Assembly: GCF_003028855.1 (NCBI RefSeq)
Contig: NZ_CP028324.1
Coordinates: forward strand, 1,116,001 to 1,180,000
Direction of reading: 5' to 3'
Length of the DNA stretch: 64,000 nucleotides
From: Pseudoduganella armeniaca
Lineage (GTDB): Bacteria > Pseudomonadota > Gammaproteobacteria > Burkholderiales > Burkholderiaceae_D
Part shown: positions 53,428 through 61,423 of the stretch, one piece after another
How positions within the stretch are numbered: position 1 is the first letter of the stretch
Layout: every line of letters begins with the position of its first letter
Position numbers and translations under genes: made by a program
Notes under the pieces: model-generated
Database searches by the model: none
What the model saw: only the letters and a program-made list of their open reading frames with translations
Told to the model about the DNA's origin: nothing

Positions 53428-53826
53428 TCAGCTGGCCTCCGAGTGGTGCAGCAGCGCCTTGCCCAGCTCATTCGGGATAAAGGCGAGCACCTTGCCCGAC
53501 GCGACCAGCATATGGCCGGTGGACGTGGCGACGACGTCCAGCGCCGTGCTGGCGCCGATCGACAGTTGCCGCGCGCCCTGGCCGGACAGGCGCACGGTGG
53601 CGCGGCTGGCGTCGGCCACGGTTCTCAAGACGACCTCGATGCCGTCGCCCACCGTCTTGACCGATTCGACCACGACGCTGCCGCCGGCGCCGACCGCCAC
53701 GATGGAGCCCAGCACGACCAGGCCGGACACGTAGCTGAGGCCATTCGAACCGGCCGAGGGATCGGCGTGGGCCGGGGCGGCGACCAGCGAAGCCGCCAGC
53801 AGGGCGGCGCTCAAAATGTGTTTCAT
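53428..53826 (-). CDS. Small secreted protein, copy 2 of a paralogous pair
   Basis: The 132-residue protein has a signal peptide (AALLAASLVAAPAHA), a glycine-rich hydrophobic stretch (VSGLVVLGSIVAVGAGGSVVVESV), and a conserved C-terminal part with ATVRLSG, VVATSTGHMLVASGKVLAFIPNELGKAL. It is about half identical to the next gene upstream. The glycine-rich helix could insert in a membrane. I do not recognise a family. It abuts the DUF2145 gene with no spacer, so the products may act together in the envelope. Confidence 0.75.
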   Translation of the reverse strand: MKHILSAALLAASLVAAPAHADPSAGSNGLSYVSGLVVLGSIVAVGAGGSVVVESVKTVGDGIEVVLRTVADASRATVRLSGQGARQLSIGASTALDVVATSTGHMLVASGKVLAFIPNELGKALLHHSEAS

Positions 53827-53906
53827 ACAGGAACTCCTGAAGTCACGTGCCGCGATCATCGCCGATCTGGTCCTGGCCCGCAACGAACTTGCAAGACGCT
53901 AGTGGC

Positions 53907-54311
53907 TCAGGAGGCCTTGCCGCTGCGGATCAGTGCCTTGCCGGCTTCGTTCGGGATGAATGCCAGCGCCTTGCCGGAAGCCATCAGCACGTGGCCGGTA
54001 CCGGTGGCAACCACCTGCACGGCGGTGCCGGCCGCCAACGACAGGCCCTTTGCGGCCTTGCCGGAGAGGCGCACCGTGGCGGTGCTGCCGTCCACGACGT
54101 TCTTCAGCAGCAGTTCCAGGCCTTCACCCACGGCCTGCACGCTGGCCACGACCAGGCTGCCGCCCACGGCCACGGTGAGCAGCGAGCCGGCGACGACGGA
54201 GCCGGTGACTTCACTGACGGCTTCGGAGGGCGCGGAGGCGTCGGCGGCGCTGGCCAGCGGGGCGGTTGCGCAGGTGAAGCAGAGCAGGGCGGTGAGCAGC
54301 AGGCGTTTCAT
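53907..54311 (-). CDS. Small secreted protein, copy 1 of a paralogous pair
   Basis: The 134-residue protein has a signal peptide ending near LASAADA, the hydrophobic stretch VTGSVVAGSLLTVAVGGSLVVASVQ, and ATVRLSGKAAKGLSL plus VVATGTGHVLMASGKALAFIPNE, matching the downstream paralogue. It starts the three-gene unit with that paralogue and the DUF2145 gene. It is divergent from an HTH regulator with 133 bp between starts, which may control the unit. The function is unknown. Confidence 0.75.
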   Translation of the reverse strand: MKRLLLTALLCFTCATAPLASAADASAPSEAVSEVTGSVVAGSLLTVAVGGSLVVASVQAVGEGLELLLKNVVDGSTATVRLSGKAAKGLSLAAGTAVQVVATGTGHVLMASGKALAFIPNEAGKALIRSGKAS

Positions 54312-54444
54312 GGTGGTATCCGGTGAGTTGTCAGTGGCGCCATCATGGCCGGGTTTGTCGGGCCGGGCAACCGTTGCGGTGGAAGTAACCCATCCGGATC
54401 AACGTGGTATTATTTTTCGATACTTTTTACTGTGGAGATACGGA

Positions 54445-55176
54445 ATGTCCAGTTCCGCGCTGCTGATCGATGCGTTGAAGCGTCAACTGAAACAACGCGG
54501 CATCACGTACGCGATGCTGGCGCGGCAGATCGACATGTCCGAGGCCAGCGTCAAGCGCCTGTTCGCCGAGCGCAGCTTCTCGCTGGCGCGGCTGGAGCAG
54601 GTACTGGGCGTGCTGGGCATGGACTTCGTCGAGCTGGCGCATGCCGCGGCGGACGCGCCGCAGCTGATCACGCAGCTGACGTATGCGCAGGAGGAGGAGC
54701 TGATCGGCGACATCCGGCTGCTGGTGGTGGCCGTCGCCGCGCTGAACGAGGTGCCGCTGGAGCGCATCGTCGCCACCTATCGCATCACGGAAGCGGAAGC
54801 GGTGCAGTGCCTGCTGCGGCTGGACCGCATCGGCTTCCTGGTGCTGAAACCGAACAATCGCGTCAAGCTGCTGGTGGCGCGCACCTTCGGCTGGATTCCC
54901 GATGGACCGATCCAGAACTGGTTCCGGCGCGAGGCGTATGGGGATTACCTGGACGCGCATTTCGACGGCCAGGGCGAGCTGCTGCGACTGGTCAGCGTGA
55001 TGCTGTCGCCGGCGTCGTCGCGCGCTTTGCTGGAGCGCTTGCGCCAGGTGGCGGACGAATTCGCGCGGCAGCATCAGGACGATGCGCGCCTGCCGTATGA
55101 GGAACGCCACGCGGTGACCTTCCTGCTGGCGGCGCGGCCGTGGATGCCGCGGGCTTTCAAGGAGTTATTGCGGTAA
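54445..55176 (+). CDS. HTH (XRE-like) transcriptional regulator
   Basis: The 243-residue protein has an N-terminal Cro/CI helix-turn-helix (about residues 8-62: QRGITYAMLARQIDMSEASVKRLFAERSFSLARLEQVL). The remaining 180 residues look helical, with RITEAEAVQCLLRLDRIGFLVL resembling a second winged helix, and WIPDGPIQNWFRREAYGDYL. GGAGATACGG precedes the ATG. It is divergent from the unit of small secreted proteins and DUF2145, a likely target. Unlike the HTH gene at 24001, its codon use matches the chromosome. Confidence 0.83.
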   Translation: MSSSALLIDALKRQLKQRGITYAMLARQIDMSEASVKRLFAERSFSLARLEQVLGVLGMDFVELAHAAADAPQLITQLTYAQEEELIGDIRLLVVAVAALNEVPLERIVATYRITEAEAVQCLLRLDRIGFLVLKPNNRVKLLVARTFGWIPDGPIQNWFRREAYGDYLDAHFDGQGELLRLVSVMLSPASSRALLERLRQVADEFARQHQDDARLPYEERHAVTFLLAARPWMPRAFKELLR

Positions 55177-55182
55177 ACCCGA

Positions 55183-55237
55183 GGGGACAGGCACCTGTCT
55201 CAGGGCCTTGACGGCCCTGAGACAGGTGCCTGTCCCC
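55183..55237. repeat. GGGGACAGGCACC-type palindrome
   Basis: Perfect 25-bp arms surround the TTGAC loop. The element shares its outer 13 bases and its core with the one at 51431, but between them has TGTC/GACA instead of GATC. It starts 6 bp after the HTH regulator's stop. Another palindrome of the set follows 31 bp later. Confidence 0.95.
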
Positions 55238-55268
55238 GGTGCTTCAATGGTAGTGGCGAATCCGCAGA

Positions 55269-55318
55269 TGTCAGGCTCCTGTCTGGGCGAATTAATTCGC
55301 CCAGACAGGAGCCTGACA
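55269..55318. repeat. Perfect 50-bp palindrome, TGTCAGGC type
   Basis: TGTCAGGCTCCTGTCTGGGC and AATT form one side of a 50-bp sequence that is its own exact reverse complement, with no loop. CACCATGGGTT follows. It lies 23 bp from the stop of the convergent carboxypeptidase gene. A perfect loopless palindrome of this length is rare in stable replicons. Confidence 0.95.
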
Positions 55319-55341
55319 CCATGGGTTGGTCACCGTGGGTT

Positions 55342-56466
55342 TCAGCGGCGCAGCGCCCGCAGCACCGGCTGCAGCACGGCCGCACCCAGCTTCATCGAGC
55401 GCGCGCCGTTCCAGCCGTTGACCGGGTCGGGATCGTTGGCGTTGTCCTTGAACGGCATCTCCAGCGTCAGCGCCAGGCAGCCGAAGGCGTGCGTCGCGTG
55501 CGGGGAGCCCATCGTCAGCACCTCCGGCGTGAACGGCGCGTCTGGGTAGCCGAAATCGCTCTGGAAGTCCGGGCTGGCGATCTTGAAGTCCTCGATGAAG
55601 CGTTCCTGCTCGGCCTTCTGCTCGGGCGTGAAGTTCTCCAGCGAGTCGCTGCCGGCCACGAACACGTAGGGCAGGCCTTCGTCGCCATGGATGTCGAGGA
55701 ACAGGTCGCAGCCCGTTTCCAGCATCTTCTGCTTGACCAGGAAGACTTCCGGCGAGCGCTCCATCGTCGGCGTATGCCACTCGCGATTCAGGTTGGCGCC
55801 GGCCGCGTTGGTGCGCAGGTTGCCGCGCACGGAGCCGTCCGGGTTCATGTTCGGCACCACGTAGAACACGGCCTCCTTCAGGCACTGGCTGGCGAATGGG
55901 TCGGCCGGGTCCAGCAGCGCTTCCAGCATGCCTTCCACGAACCATTCCGCCATCGTCTCGCCCGGGTGCTGGCGCGCGATGACCCAGACCTTCTTCGGCG
56001 CGTCCTCGTCGCCCACGATCAGCATGTTCAGGTCACGCCCTTCCACGGTGCTGCCCAGGTCCACCAGCTGCGCCAGCGGCGACAGCTGCGCGCTGTCCAG
56101 CAGCGACAGGTGACGTTCCCACGAATACGGCTCGAAATAGGCGTAGTAGACGCTGTCGTATTCGGGCGTGTGCTCGATCGTCATCACTTCGCCGTCGAAG
56201 CTGGTGGGCACGCGGAACCAGGTGTCGCGGTCGTAGCTGGCCACGGCCTGGTAGTCCTGCCAGCCGTCCGCGTAGGCGGCCTTGCCGGCGTTGAGGAAGC
56301 GGATCGTCAGTTCGGTGGCCTGCGCGCCCTGCACGCGGAAGTAGAACCACTGGATGATGTCGGCGTGGGAGTCCTTGCGGATATTGACGTCGATGTCGCC
56401 CGCGCTGGTAACGCTGACGACGTCGATGGCGCCAGCATCGAACTGGCTGCTGATCTTGATAGACAT
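55342..56466 (-). CDS. M14-family carboxypeptidase (cytosolic Nna1/AGBL-like)
   Basis: The 374-residue protein has an N-terminal beta-sandwich (IIQWFYFRVQGAQATELTIRF...) like the pro-domain of cytosolic carboxypeptidases, then the zinc peptidase core: ARQHPGETMAEWF with the HxxE ligands, NPDGSVRGNLRTNAAGANLNREW, LDIHGDEGLPYVF with the third ligand, and LEMPFKDN with the catalytic Glu. No signal peptide is present. Bacterial members remove C-terminal residues from peptides or modified proteins; the target is unknown. Confidence 0.9.
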   Translation of the reverse strand: MSIKISSQFDAGAIDVVSVTSAGDIDVNIRKDSHADIIQWFYFRVQGAQATELTIRFLNAGKAAYADGWQDYQAVASYDRDTWFRVPTSFDGEVMTIEHTPEYDSVYYAYFEPYSWERHLSLLDSAQLSPLAQLVDLGSTVEGRDLNMLIVGDEDAPKKVWVIARQHPGETMAEWFVEGMLEALLDPADPFASQCLKEAVFYVVPNMNPDGSVRGNLRTNAAGANLNREWHTPTMERSPEVFLVKQKMLETGCDLFLDIHGDEGLPYVFVAGSDSLENFTPEQKAEQERFIEDFKIASPDFQSDFGYPDAPFTPEVLTMGSPHATHAFGCLALTLEMPFKDNANDPDPVNGWNGARSMKLGAAVLQPVLRALRR

Positions 56467-56656
56467 TGTGTGTCCTGGTGATGTTGGGAGGCGCCGTGGC
56501 GCGAAGGCGACATGATACCGGCTTTGCCCGGCCGTCGCACAGGGGCCTGGGGGCTTTTTCGATAATCCCGCTACAATGGGCCGCGCCGGCACCTCATCCG
56601 CAGGGTGCCGAACGGCGTCGTGACCCGGCGCCTCACCAGAACCAGCAGGAGACTTC

Positions 56657-57742
56657 ATGCAACGTCGTTCCTTTCTGAAGAATACCGCCGTCGCCGCAGG
56701 CGCCGGCACCATCGCCGCACCCGCGCTGGCGCAGGTCCAGCCCACCATCAACTGGCGCCTGGCGTCCAGCTTCCCCAAGACGCTCGACACGATTGCCGGC
56801 TCGGCCGAAAACTTCGTCAAGCGCGTCGCCCAGCTCACGGGCGGCAAGTTCCTGATCCGCCAGTTCGCCGCCGGCGAAATCGTGCCGGGCCTGCAGGTGA
56901 TGGACGCCGTGCAGGCCGGCACCGTCGAAATCGGCCACACGCCCGCCTACTACTACTTCGGCAAGGACCCCACCTTCGCGTTCGACTGCGCGGTGCCGTT
57001 CGGCCTGACGTCGCGCCAGCAGACCGCATGGTTCGACCAGGGCGGCGGCCGCGAGCTGCTGCGCGAGTTCTACAAGGACTACGGCATCATCAATTTCATG
57101 GGCGGGAACACGGGCACCCAGATGGGCGGCTGGTACCGCAAGGAGATCAAGTCGGTGGCCGACCTGAAAGGCCTGAAGATGCGCGTGGCCGGCTTCGCGG
57201 GCCGCGTGATGGAGCGCATGGGCGTGGTGCCGCAGCAGATCCCGGCCGGCGACGTCTACGCCGCGCTGGAGAAGGGCACGATCGACGCGGCCGAATGGGT
57301 CGGGCCGTACGACGACGAAAAACTGGGCCTGGCCCGCGTCGCCCCGTTCTACTACTCGCCGGGCTGGTGGGAGGCGGGGCCGCAGTTGTCGTTCTACGTC
57401 AACCAGAAGGAATGGGACAAGCTGCCGAAGCAGTACCAGGCCGCGCTGGAAGCGGCGAGCTATGAATGCCACGTCGTCATGCAGGCCGAATACGATACGA
57501 AGAACCCGGCCGCGCTGGCGCGCCTGATGAAGAACGGCGCCAAGCTGCGCAACTTCAGCAAGGACGTGATGGACGCCGCCTACAAGCAGTCCGCGGCCGT
57601 GATGGAGGAAGAGGCGGCGAAGAACGCCAAGTTCCGCAAGATCTACGAGCCCTGGAAGAAGTTCCGCCACGACCAGAACCAGTGGGCCTCCGTCGCGGAA
57701 GCGACGATGCAGAACTACCTGATCAGCGCCAGCCGCAAATAA
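56657..57742 (+). CDS. TRAP transporter substrate-binding protein (copy 2)
   Basis: The 361-residue protein has a Tat-like signal (QRRSFLKNTAVAAGAG...ALAQV) and closely matches the protein at 50331 throughout, including QVMDAVQAGTVE, KMRVAGFAGR and DDEKLG. Differences cluster at scattered surface positions. It likewise has no DctQ/DctM neighbours. The pair probably arose by duplication and may have diverged in ligand. AGGAGACTTC precedes the ATG. Confidence 0.92.
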   Translation: MQRRSFLKNTAVAAGAGTIAAPALAQVQPTINWRLASSFPKTLDTIAGSAENFVKRVAQLTGGKFLIRQFAAGEIVPGLQVMDAVQAGTVEIGHTPAYYYFGKDPTFAFDCAVPFGLTSRQQTAWFDQGGGRELLREFYKDYGIINFMGGNTGTQMGGWYRKEIKSVADLKGLKMRVAGFAGRVMERMGVVPQQIPAGDVYAALEKGTIDAAEWVGPYDDEKLGLARVAPFYYSPGWWEAGPQLSFYVNQKEWDKLPKQYQAALEAASYECHVVMQAEYDTKNPAALARLMKNGAKLRNFSKDVMDAAYKQSAAVMEEEAAKNAKFRKIYEPWKKFRHDQNQWASVAEATMQNYLISASRK

Positions 57743-57757
57743 ACAAGCTAACAGCCC

Positions 57758-57804
57758 AGCCCGTGTCCCACCGCGGTGTCAGTCACCAAAGTGGGACACG
57801 GGCT
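57758..57804. repeat. Hairpin between TRAP gene and paaX, distinct sequence
   Basis: AGCCCGTGTCCCA and TGGGACACGGGCT are perfect 13-bp arms around a 21-bp loop that holds GGTGTCAGTCACC, itself a small palindrome resembling the ends of the other family. It directly abuts the paaX stop at 57805. It may be a derived member or a terminator without a T-run. Confidence 0.8.
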
Positions 57805-58725
57805 CTAGCGTAGCCCGCCGAAGCGGTCATAAAACGTCGGCTCCAGCGCCGGCGTGGCCGCGTCTTCGCGGCGCAGCGCGTCGTAGATATGCTGTTCGGC
57901 CGCCTCGTGCGTCGCCAGGTAGAGCTGGCGCGCCAGCTCGAAGGCGGCCGCGCCCGGCCACGGTTCCGGCAGCAGCTCGACCGGCAGCTGCGGGTCGTGC
58001 AGCTGCACGCGCCGGTAGGCGTGGATGACCAGCGTGCGCACGATGAACGCCTGTTCGGGCGACAGCTCGCCCTTCAATAACTCCCCCAATGGCGCGACGC
58101 GCGCGATGAAGCGCTCGTAACCGCCCACCACGTCCGACAAGTCCCAGCCCTCGGCCACCAGCTCGGCCAGCGGCTTGCCCTGCACGCCCGGCAGCTGCGC
58201 GGCCTGCACCACGTAGACCTTGCCGCGCATGCCGAGGCGGCCCAGCAGGTCGTCCAGCGCCGCGGCGTCCGCGGCCGGGTGGCCCGCAATGCCCTGCGCG
58301 ACGACGGCATAACCCTCCCACAGCAGTTCCTTGCGCAAGGTGGCGCGCTCTGTCGCCGACAGCCCATTGGTGCCCAGCACGAAGGTCCAGCTGCCGTGCC
58401 AGTGCACGTTCGGTGCCGCATACACCCGCCGGAACGCGCGCGTAAAGCGCTGCATGGCCTCGGGCGTGATGGCGTAGTTGCTGCGCCGGCCGTCGCGCTG
58501 CGCGCCCAGCCAGCCTTCCTGCGCCAGCCGGAAGATCGACGTGCGCAGCAACCGGTCGTTGATGCCGAACGGCGCCGCCAGCTCGATCAGGCTGCCCAGC
58601 CACGCCATGCCGCCGTGCGGCACGACGGCGTCGCCGAAAATCGTCATCAACAGGGACTTGGAGCGGGGCGGGTCGAGGGTGAGGGACTGGTCGATCCAGT
58701 CGGCTACGGAAGAAGGAGTACGCAT
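57805..58725 (-). CDS. paaX: PaaX phenylacetate operon repressor
   Basis: The 306-residue repressor matches PaaX: SLLMTIFGDAVVPHGG with an N-terminal winged helix, GINDRLLRTSIFRLAQEGWL as the recognition region, and RRSNYAITPEAMQRF. Phenylacetyl-CoA relieves PaaX repression in known cases. The ATG at 58725 is used because the longer start lacks a ribosome site. It is divergent from paaA across 118 bp, as expected for the regulator of that operon. Confidence 0.95.
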   Translation of the reverse strand: MRTPSSVADWIDQSLTLDPPRSKSLLMTIFGDAVVPHGGMAWLGSLIELAAPFGINDRLLRTSIFRLAQEGWLGAQRDGRRSNYAITPEAMQRFTRAFRRVYAAPNVHWHGSWTFVLGTNGLSATERATLRKELLWEGYAVVAQGIAGHPAADAAALDDLLGRLGMRGKVYVVQAAQLPGVQGKPLAELVAEGWDLSDVVGGYERFIARVAPLGELLKGELSPEQAFIVRTLVIHAYRRVQLHDPQLPVELLPEPWPGAAAFELARQLYLATHEAAEQHIYDALRREDAATPALEPTFYDRFGGLR

Positions 58726-58785
58726 GCCGGCTATTGTAAGCCTGCCCAACAGGATACGGAAATTCGATATGACACAAAAAATGCG

Positions 58786-58814
58786 TAGTCAAAGTGGATT
58801 ATGTATCGTATGAT
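58786..58814 (+). promoter_or_regulatory. Candidate paaA promoter
   Basis: TAGTCA (58786-58791) and TATGAT (58809-58814) are separated by 17 bp, 29 bp before the paaA start. The AT-rich region between paaX and paaA is the likely place for PaaX binding; I see no clear palindrome matching the E. coli PaaX site. Confidence 0.45.
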
Positions 58815-58843
58815 GTTTTGAACCACGAAGTACCGGAGGAGAC

Positions 58844-59833
58844 ATGTACGCACAAATGGTGGAAACCGGACTGAAAAACGTCCGCACGCTGGACGACATG
58901 AGCGAAGAAGAGCGCCTGTTCCAGGAACGCATCGACGCCGGCGTCAAGATCGAGGCCAAGGACTGGATGCCGGAGGCGTACCGCAAGACGCTGATCCGCC
59001 AGATCTCCCAGCACGCCCACTCGGAAATCGTCGGTCAGTTGCCGGAAGGTAACTGGGTGACGCGCGCGCCGACGCTGAAGCGCAAATCGATCCTGCTGGC
59101 CAAGATCCAGGACGAAGCCGGCCACGGCCTGTACCTGTACAGCGCCGCCGAAACGCTGGGCGTCTCGCGCGACGAGCTGCTGGCCGCGCTGCACTCGGGT
59201 AAAGCCAAATACTCCAGCATCTTCAATTACCCGACCCTGTCGTGGGCCGACATGGGCGCCATCGGCTGGCTGGTGGACGGCTCCGCCATCATCAACCAGA
59301 TCCCGCTGTGCCGCTGCTCGTACGGCCCGTACTCGCGCGCGATGATCCGCGTCTGCAAGGAAGAGTCGTTCCATGCGCGCCAAGGCTACGACATCATGAT
59401 GTCGCTGGCCAAGGGCACGCCCGAGCAGAAGGCGATGGCGCAGGATGCGCTGAACCGCTGGTGGTGGCCGTCCTTGATGATGTTCGGGCCGTCCGATGCC
59501 GAATCGGTCAACAGCGCGCAGTCCACCAAGTGGCGCATCAAGCTGTTCTCGAACGACGAGCTGCGCCAGCGCATGGTCGACCAGACCGTGCCGCAGGCCG
59601 AGTACCTGGGCCTGACGATTCCCGATCCCGACCTGAAATGGAACGCCGAGACGGGCCATTACGAGTTCGGCGAGATCGACTGGGCCGAGTTCCACGATGT
59701 CCTGAAGGGCAACGGCCCATGCAACCGCGAGCGCCTGCGCACGCGCGTGAAAGCCTGGGACGACGGCGAATGGTTCCGCGACGCCCTGGTGGCCCACGCC
59801 GAGAAAAAAGCAAAGAACAAGGCCGCGGCCTGA
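58844..59833 (+). CDS. paaA: Phenylacetyl-CoA 1,2-epoxidase subunit PaaA
   Basis: PaaA is the catalytic di-iron subunit of the PaaABCE epoxidase, which converts phenylacetyl-CoA to the ring 1,2-epoxide. The 329-residue protein has two E-x2-H-type sets: [20 protein letters not shown] and [47 protein letters not shown] is highly typical. GGAGGAGAC precedes the ATG. It starts the operon divergent from paaX. Confidence 0.97.
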   Translation: MYAQMVETGLKNVRTLDDMSEEERLFQERIDAGVKIEAKDWMPEAYRKTLIRQISQHAHSEIVGQLPEGNWVTRAPTLKRKSILLAKIQDEAGHGLYLYSAAETLGVSRDELLAALHSGKAKYSSIFNYPTLSWADMGAIGWLVDGSAIINQIPLCRCSYGPYSRAMIRVCKEESFHARQGYDIMMSLAKGTPEQKAMAQDALNRWWWPSLMMFGPSDAESVNSAQSTKWRIKLFSNDELRQRMVDQTVPQAEYLGLTIPDPDLKWNAETGHYEFGEIDWAEFHDVLKGNGPCNRERLRTRVKAWDDGEWFRDALVAHAEKKAKNKAAA

Positions 59834-59843
59834 GGAGACAAAG

Positions 59844-60128
59844 ATGAGCAAGGAATGGCCACTGTGGGAAGTGTTCATCCGCAGCCAGCACGGCCTGGCC
59901 CACAAGCACGTGGGCAGCCTGCATGCGCCGGATGCGGAGATGGCGGTGAATAACGCGCGCGACGTGTACACGCGCCGCAACGAGGGCGTATCGATCTGGG
60001 TCGTGCGCGCCGCCGACATCGTCGCCAGCAGCCCCGCCGACAAGGGCGCGCTGTTCGAGCCCGCGAACAGCAAGGTGTATCGCCACCCCACCTTCTTCCC
60101 GATGCCGGAAGAAGTCAAGAATCTCTAA
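59844..60128 (+). CDS. paaB: Phenylacetyl-CoA 1,2-epoxidase subunit PaaB
   Basis: The 94-residue structural subunit has WPLWEVFIRSQHGLAHKHVGSLHA, AVNNARDVYTRRNEGVSIWVV and a C-terminal PTFFPMPEEVKNL, matching PaaB, which bridges PaaA-PaaC units in the complex. It starts 11 bp after paaA with AGGAGACAAAG as ribosome site. Confidence 0.96.
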   Translation: MSKEWPLWEVFIRSQHGLAHKHVGSLHAPDAEMAVNNARDVYTRRNEGVSIWVVRAADIVASSPADKGALFEPANSKVYRHPTFFPMPEEVKNL

Positions 60129-60131
60129 GCT

Positions 60132-60881
60132 ATGGACAAGGTCAATTATCTGCTGCGCCTGGGCGACAACGCCCTGGTGCTGAGCCAGCGCCTGTCCGAA
60201 CTGTGCGGCAAGGGCCCGGCGCTGGAAGAGGACATGGCGCTGACGAACGTCGCGCTCGACCTCCTGGGCCAGGCCCGCATGTGGCTGACGTACGCCGGCG
60301 AACTGGAAGGCCAGGGCCGCGACGAAGACGCGCTGGCCTACCGGCGCGACGCCCACGACTTTCATAACGTGCTGCTGGTCGAACAACCGAACGGCAACTA
60401 CGCCCACACCCTGATGCGCCAGTTCTTCTTCGATACCTGGCACTACTTCCTGATCGGCGCGCTGACGCAATCGACCGACCAGCGCATCGCCGAGATCGCG
60501 GAAAAGTCACTGAAGGAAGTGACGTACCACCTGCGCCGCAGCGGCGACCTGGTGGTGCGCCTGGGCGACGGCACGGAGACCAGCCACCGCTACACGCAAA
60601 CGGCGGCCGACGAGCTGTGGATGTACACCGGCGAAGTGTTCAACTACGACAGCGTGGACGAAGCGATGGTCGCCGCGGGCATCGCGCCGCCGGCCGCCCA
60701 GCTGCGCCAGCAGTGGCTGGACCACGTCAGCGACATCTTCGGCGAAGCCACGCTGACAATGCCGTCGCCGGACGCCTGGATGCAAAAGGGCGGCAAGCAG
60801 GGCCGCCACAGCGAACACCTGGGCTACCTGCTGGCCGAGATGCAGTTCCTGCAGCGTGCCTATCCGGGCGCCGAGTGGTGA
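60132..60881 (+). CDS. paaC: Phenylacetyl-CoA 1,2-epoxidase subunit PaaC
   Basis: PaaC is the structural ferritin-like subunit that pairs with PaaA. The 249 residues include YLLRLGDNALVLSQRLSELCGKGP, NVALDLLGQARMWLTYAGELEG, FDTWHYFLIGALTQS and EVTYHLRRSGDLVVRLGDGT, all typical. It starts four bases after the paaB stop, with AGAAGTCAAGAATC upstream. Its stop is followed by paaD after one base. Confidence 0.96.
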   Translation: MDKVNYLLRLGDNALVLSQRLSELCGKGPALEEDMALTNVALDLLGQARMWLTYAGELEGQGRDEDALAYRRDAHDFHNVLLVEQPNGNYAHTLMRQFFFDTWHYFLIGALTQSTDQRIAEIAEKSLKEVTYHLRRSGDLVVRLGDGTETSHRYTQTAADELWMYTGEVFNYDSVDEAMVAAGIAPPAAQLRQQWLDHVSDIFGEATLTMPSPDAWMQKGGKQGRHSEHLGYLLAEMQFLQRAYPGAEW

Positions 60882-60882
60882 C

Positions 60883-61419
60883 ATGCAAGCGGCCACGCAG
60901 CTGACGACAGCGCAGGTCTGGGCCTGGCTGGCCGACGTGCCCGACCCGGAGATCCCCGTGATCTCCGTCGTCGACCTGGGCATCGTGCGCGACGTGGACG
61001 TCGACGGCGACGCCGTCAGCGTGACGATCACGCCCACGTACTCCGGCTGCCCGGCCATGCAGGTCATCGAGAGCGCCGTCCGGGACGCGTTGCGCGACCA
61101 TGGCGTGCCTCACGTGCACGTCGTCACCCAGCTGTCGCCCGCGTGGACGACGGACTGGATGAGCGCCGAGGCCAAGATCAAGCTGAAAGACTACGGCATC
61201 GCGCCGCCGGCCCAGCAGGTGGTCGACATCTCCGGCCTGCGCGGCGGTGGCCTGGCCGCCGCCGTATCGCGCCGTGCCAGCGTGTTGCCGACCGTCGCTT
61301 GCCCGCACTGCGGCTCCACCCACACGGAACTCACCAGCCAGTTCGGCTCCACGCCGTGCAAGGCACTCTATAAATGCCTGGACTGCCGCGAGCCATTCGA
61401 TTACTTCAAGTGCCATTGA
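60883..61419 (+). CDS. paaD: PaaD, iron-sulfur assembly factor for the epoxidase
   Basis: The 178-residue protein has an N-terminal MIP18/DUF59 domain (DVPDPEIPVISVVDLGIVRDV; PTYSGCPAMQVIE) and a C-terminal zinc-ribbon-like part with CPHCGSTHTEL and CLDCREPF. PaaD is needed for active epoxidase, probably by helping Fe-S insertion in PaaE. I chose the ATG at 60883, one base after the paaC stop, rather than an upstream ATG inside paaC. Confidence 0.95.
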   Translation: MQAATQLTTAQVWAWLADVPDPEIPVISVVDLGIVRDVDVDGDAVSVTITPTYSGCPAMQVIESAVRDALRDHGVPHVHVVTQLSPAWTTDWMSAEAKIKLKDYGIAPPAQQVVDISGLRGGGLAAAVSRRASVLPTVACPHCGSTHTELTSQFGSTPCKALYKCLDCREPFDYFKCH

Positions 61420-61423
61420 CACC

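Noticed and set aside
57758..57804. Full member of the main palindrome family
   Set aside because: Its arms (AGCCCGTGTCCCA) do not match either end type; only the loop resembles the GGTGTCAG end, so it is listed separately.
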